This document shows positions 13,937 through 14,915 of a DNA stretch of 14,915 nucleotides, in pieces (the stretch's first letter is position 1; each line of letters begins with the position of its first letter). Source of the DNA: an uncultured Oscillospiraceae bacterium. GTDB taxonomy: Bacteria; Bacillota; Clostridia; Oscillospirales; Oscillospiraceae. Position numbers and translations under genes: made by a program. The notes under the pieces were generated by a model that saw only the letters and a program-made list of their open reading frames with translations, made no database searches and was not told the origin of the DNA. The stretch covers positions 1 to 14,915 of the forward strand of contig CAKUJA010000055.1 of the NCBI GenBank assembly GCA_934661135.1, in the 5' to 3' direction.

Positions 13937-13965
13937 TTGACAAGCACGGGCAGATGTGATAGAAT
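13937..13965 (+). promoter_or_regulatory. Strong sigma-A promoter of the EamA transporter gene
   Basis: A perfect -35 TTGACA (13937-13942), a 17-base spacer and a -10 TAGAAT (13960-13965) give an almost consensus promoter. Transcription would start near 13972, giving a leader of about 70 bases before the ATG at 14042. It faces away from the pepF promoter, whose -35 is only 17 bases away. Confidence 0.85.
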
Positions 13966-14028
13966 ATGCACGAAATTTTGAAAGTTTATGCAAATTCCTG
14001 TCTGGCGCAAGGCTGGGCGGAGCATCCG

Positions 14029-14033
14029 AGGAG
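14029..14033 (+). promoter_or_regulatory. Ribosome binding site of the EamA gene
   Basis: AGGAG lies 8 bases before the ATG at 14042 and decides that start over an in-frame ATG at 13988, which has no ribosome binding site and would lie only about 16 bases after the predicted transcript start. Confidence 0.8.
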
Positions 14034-14041
14034 ACACGGGC

Positions 14042-14851
14042 ATGAGACAGAAACAGACAACAGGCACCTTGATGCTGTTTATCACGGCAATGATCTGGGG
14101 TTCGGCATTTTTGGCGCAGCAGTCCGGCATGGACCACATCGGACCGTTTACCATGCAGGCCATGCGGTACACGCTGGCCGGAATTGTGCTGCTGCCGTTT
14201 ATCGCAATCTGCGACAAGACCGGAAAGTTTACGAAAAAGCCGGTGACAAAGAAAGAAAAGCGCTTGCAGCGCAGCGCGGGCGTGATCTGCGGGGTACTGC
14301 TGTGTGTGGCAAGTATTTTACAACAATACGGCCTGCTGTATACGTCGGTTGGTAAGTCGGGATTTATTACGGCGCTCTATATTGTGCTGGTGCCGATGAT
14401 TGGGTTGCTGTTCGGACGGAAAACGGATATTTTTACATGGATTTACGCGGTAATTGCGGTGATCGGACTGTATATTCTCAGCATTGCCGGTGGATTCTCG
14501 ATCAATCTCGGCGATGGACTGACGCTGGCCTGCGCATTTTTCTTCGCGCTGCATATTCTCTACATCGACTCGGTGTCGGAGCGGATCGACGGCGTGCGGC
14601 TGGCGTGCACCCAGTTCTTCGTGTGTGCGGCGATCTCCTACGTCGGCATGATCGTGACGGAGACGCCGGAATGGAAGGGCATTCTGGCGTCGTGGTTCCC
14701 GATTGTGTACGCGGGCGTCTGCTCGGGCGGCATTGCCTACACGCTGCAAATTCTGGGACAGCAGAGCGTGCCGCCGACGATTGCGTCGATGATTATGAGT
14801 TTGGAGTCGGTATTCGCGGCGCTGTTCGGCTGGCTGGTCGGCGGGCGATAA
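14042..14851 (+). CDS. EamA/DMT family membrane transporter, C-terminally short
   Basis: Drug/metabolite transporter superfamily permease. The protein has 269 residues; ten-helix relatives have about 290-300. Nine hydrophobic segments can be drawn: roughly residues 7-25, 37-58, 74-98, 100-121, 126-147, 152-177, 185-206, 213-240 and 248-267. The first EamA repeat opens with ITAMIWGSAFLAQQ, and the second ends in SLESVFAALFGWLVGGR. In relatives the SLEPVFAALFGWLLLGE segment is followed by about 30 residues with helix 10; here a TAA comes right after GWLVGGR and the terminator follows 3 bases later. No continuation is visible in the other two frames. It may be a degraded gene, a working nine-helix form or a sequencing deletion. 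Substrate unknown. Confidence 0.8.
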   Translation: MRQKQTTGTLMLFITAMIWGSAFLAQQSGMDHIGPFTMQAMRYTLAGIVLLPFIAICDKTGKFTKKPVTKKEKRLQRSAGVICGVLLCVASILQQYGLLYTSVGKSGFITALYIVLVPMIGLLFGRKTDIFTWIYAVIAVIGLYILSIAGGFSINLGDGLTLACAFFFALHILYIDSVSERIDGVRLACTQFFVCAAISYVGMIVTETPEWKGILASWFPIVYAGVCSGGIAYTLQILGQQSVPPTIASMIMSLESVFAALFGWLVGGR

Positions 14852-14853
14852 AG

Positions 14854-14896
14854 AAAACCGCACATTCGCCGCATGGCGGATGTGCGGCTTTGTTTT
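14854..14896 (+). terminator. Intrinsic terminator after the EamA gene
   Basis: CCGCACATTCGCC (14858-14870) pairs with GGCGGATGTGCGG (14875-14887) around GCAT, a 13-bp stem with one T-G wobble, followed by the T-rich CTTTGTTTT. The preceding AAAA makes a weaker function on the other strand possible. The last 19 bases of the window after it show no feature. Confidence 0.9.
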
Positions 14897-14915
14897 GATG
14901 GGTGTGGAACGCGGG

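Noticed and set aside
13867..14217. N-terminal extension of pepF into the divergent gene
   Set aside because: It would cross two promoters and part of the EamA gene; the ribosome binding site at 13875-13882 fixes the start at 13866.
1..14915. CRISPR array, insertion sequence, tRNA or rRNA gene, prophage elements
   Set aside because: No regularly spaced repeats, transposase, integrase or RNA gene signature was seen on either strand; the only repeats are the small palindromes before fabG.

Overview
The window is GC-rich chromosomal DNA, most likely from an anaerobic gut Firmicute of the class Clostridia (Oscillospiraceae-like). The basis is the split four-subunit acetyl-CoA carboxylase embedded in a type II fatty acid synthesis (FAS) operon, clostridial-length AccA and AccD, strong AGGAGG ribosome binding sites, a DUF1653 protein and an XdhC-family protein. 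Composite palindromic intergenic repeats of a kind I recall from Oscillospiraceae genomes point the same way. The taxonomic call is inference; there is no rRNA gene in the window.

Region 1 (1-263) has no gene I can support. It carries a double hairpin and two direct copies of a palindromic repeat. Region 2 (264-9397) is a ten-gene co-directional operon with tight spacing and several start/stop overlaps: fabG, accB, fabZ, accC, accD, accA, a hotdog thioesterase, two different FabF-type ketosynthases and an AMP-forming acyl-CoA ligase. It ends at a strong intrinsic terminator (9401-9432). A terminator-like hairpin also sits inside the operon between fabZ and accC. Region 3 (9433-10887) has a promoter, a structured leader, an XdhC-family gene and a small DUF1653 gene, all on the + strand. 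Region 4 (10900-13866) is a minus-strand operon of pepF, a 96-residue unknown protein and a SpoU-family RNA methyltransferase, with overlapping start/stop codons and a 16-bp terminator stem. Region 5 (13867-14896) is a divergent promoter region followed by an EamA/DMT transporter gene that appears to lack its last membrane helix, closed by a terminator.

In the operon, AccA, AccB, AccC and AccD make malonyl-CoA; the ketosynthases extend the chain; FabG and FabZ reduce and dehydrate it. No acyl carrier protein, FabD, FabH or enoyl reductase is visible, so the pathway depends on genes outside the window, possibly just upstream. The unusual part is the tail: a thioesterase, two divergent catalytically complete ketosynthases and a CoA ligase appended to an otherwise ordinary FAS/ACC operon. 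This could be housekeeping lipid synthesis with release and re-activation of acyl chains, or a specialised acyl product. The sequence alone does not decide. Other oddities are a CxC instead of CxxC zinc knuckle in AccD and a shortened conserved loop in AccC.
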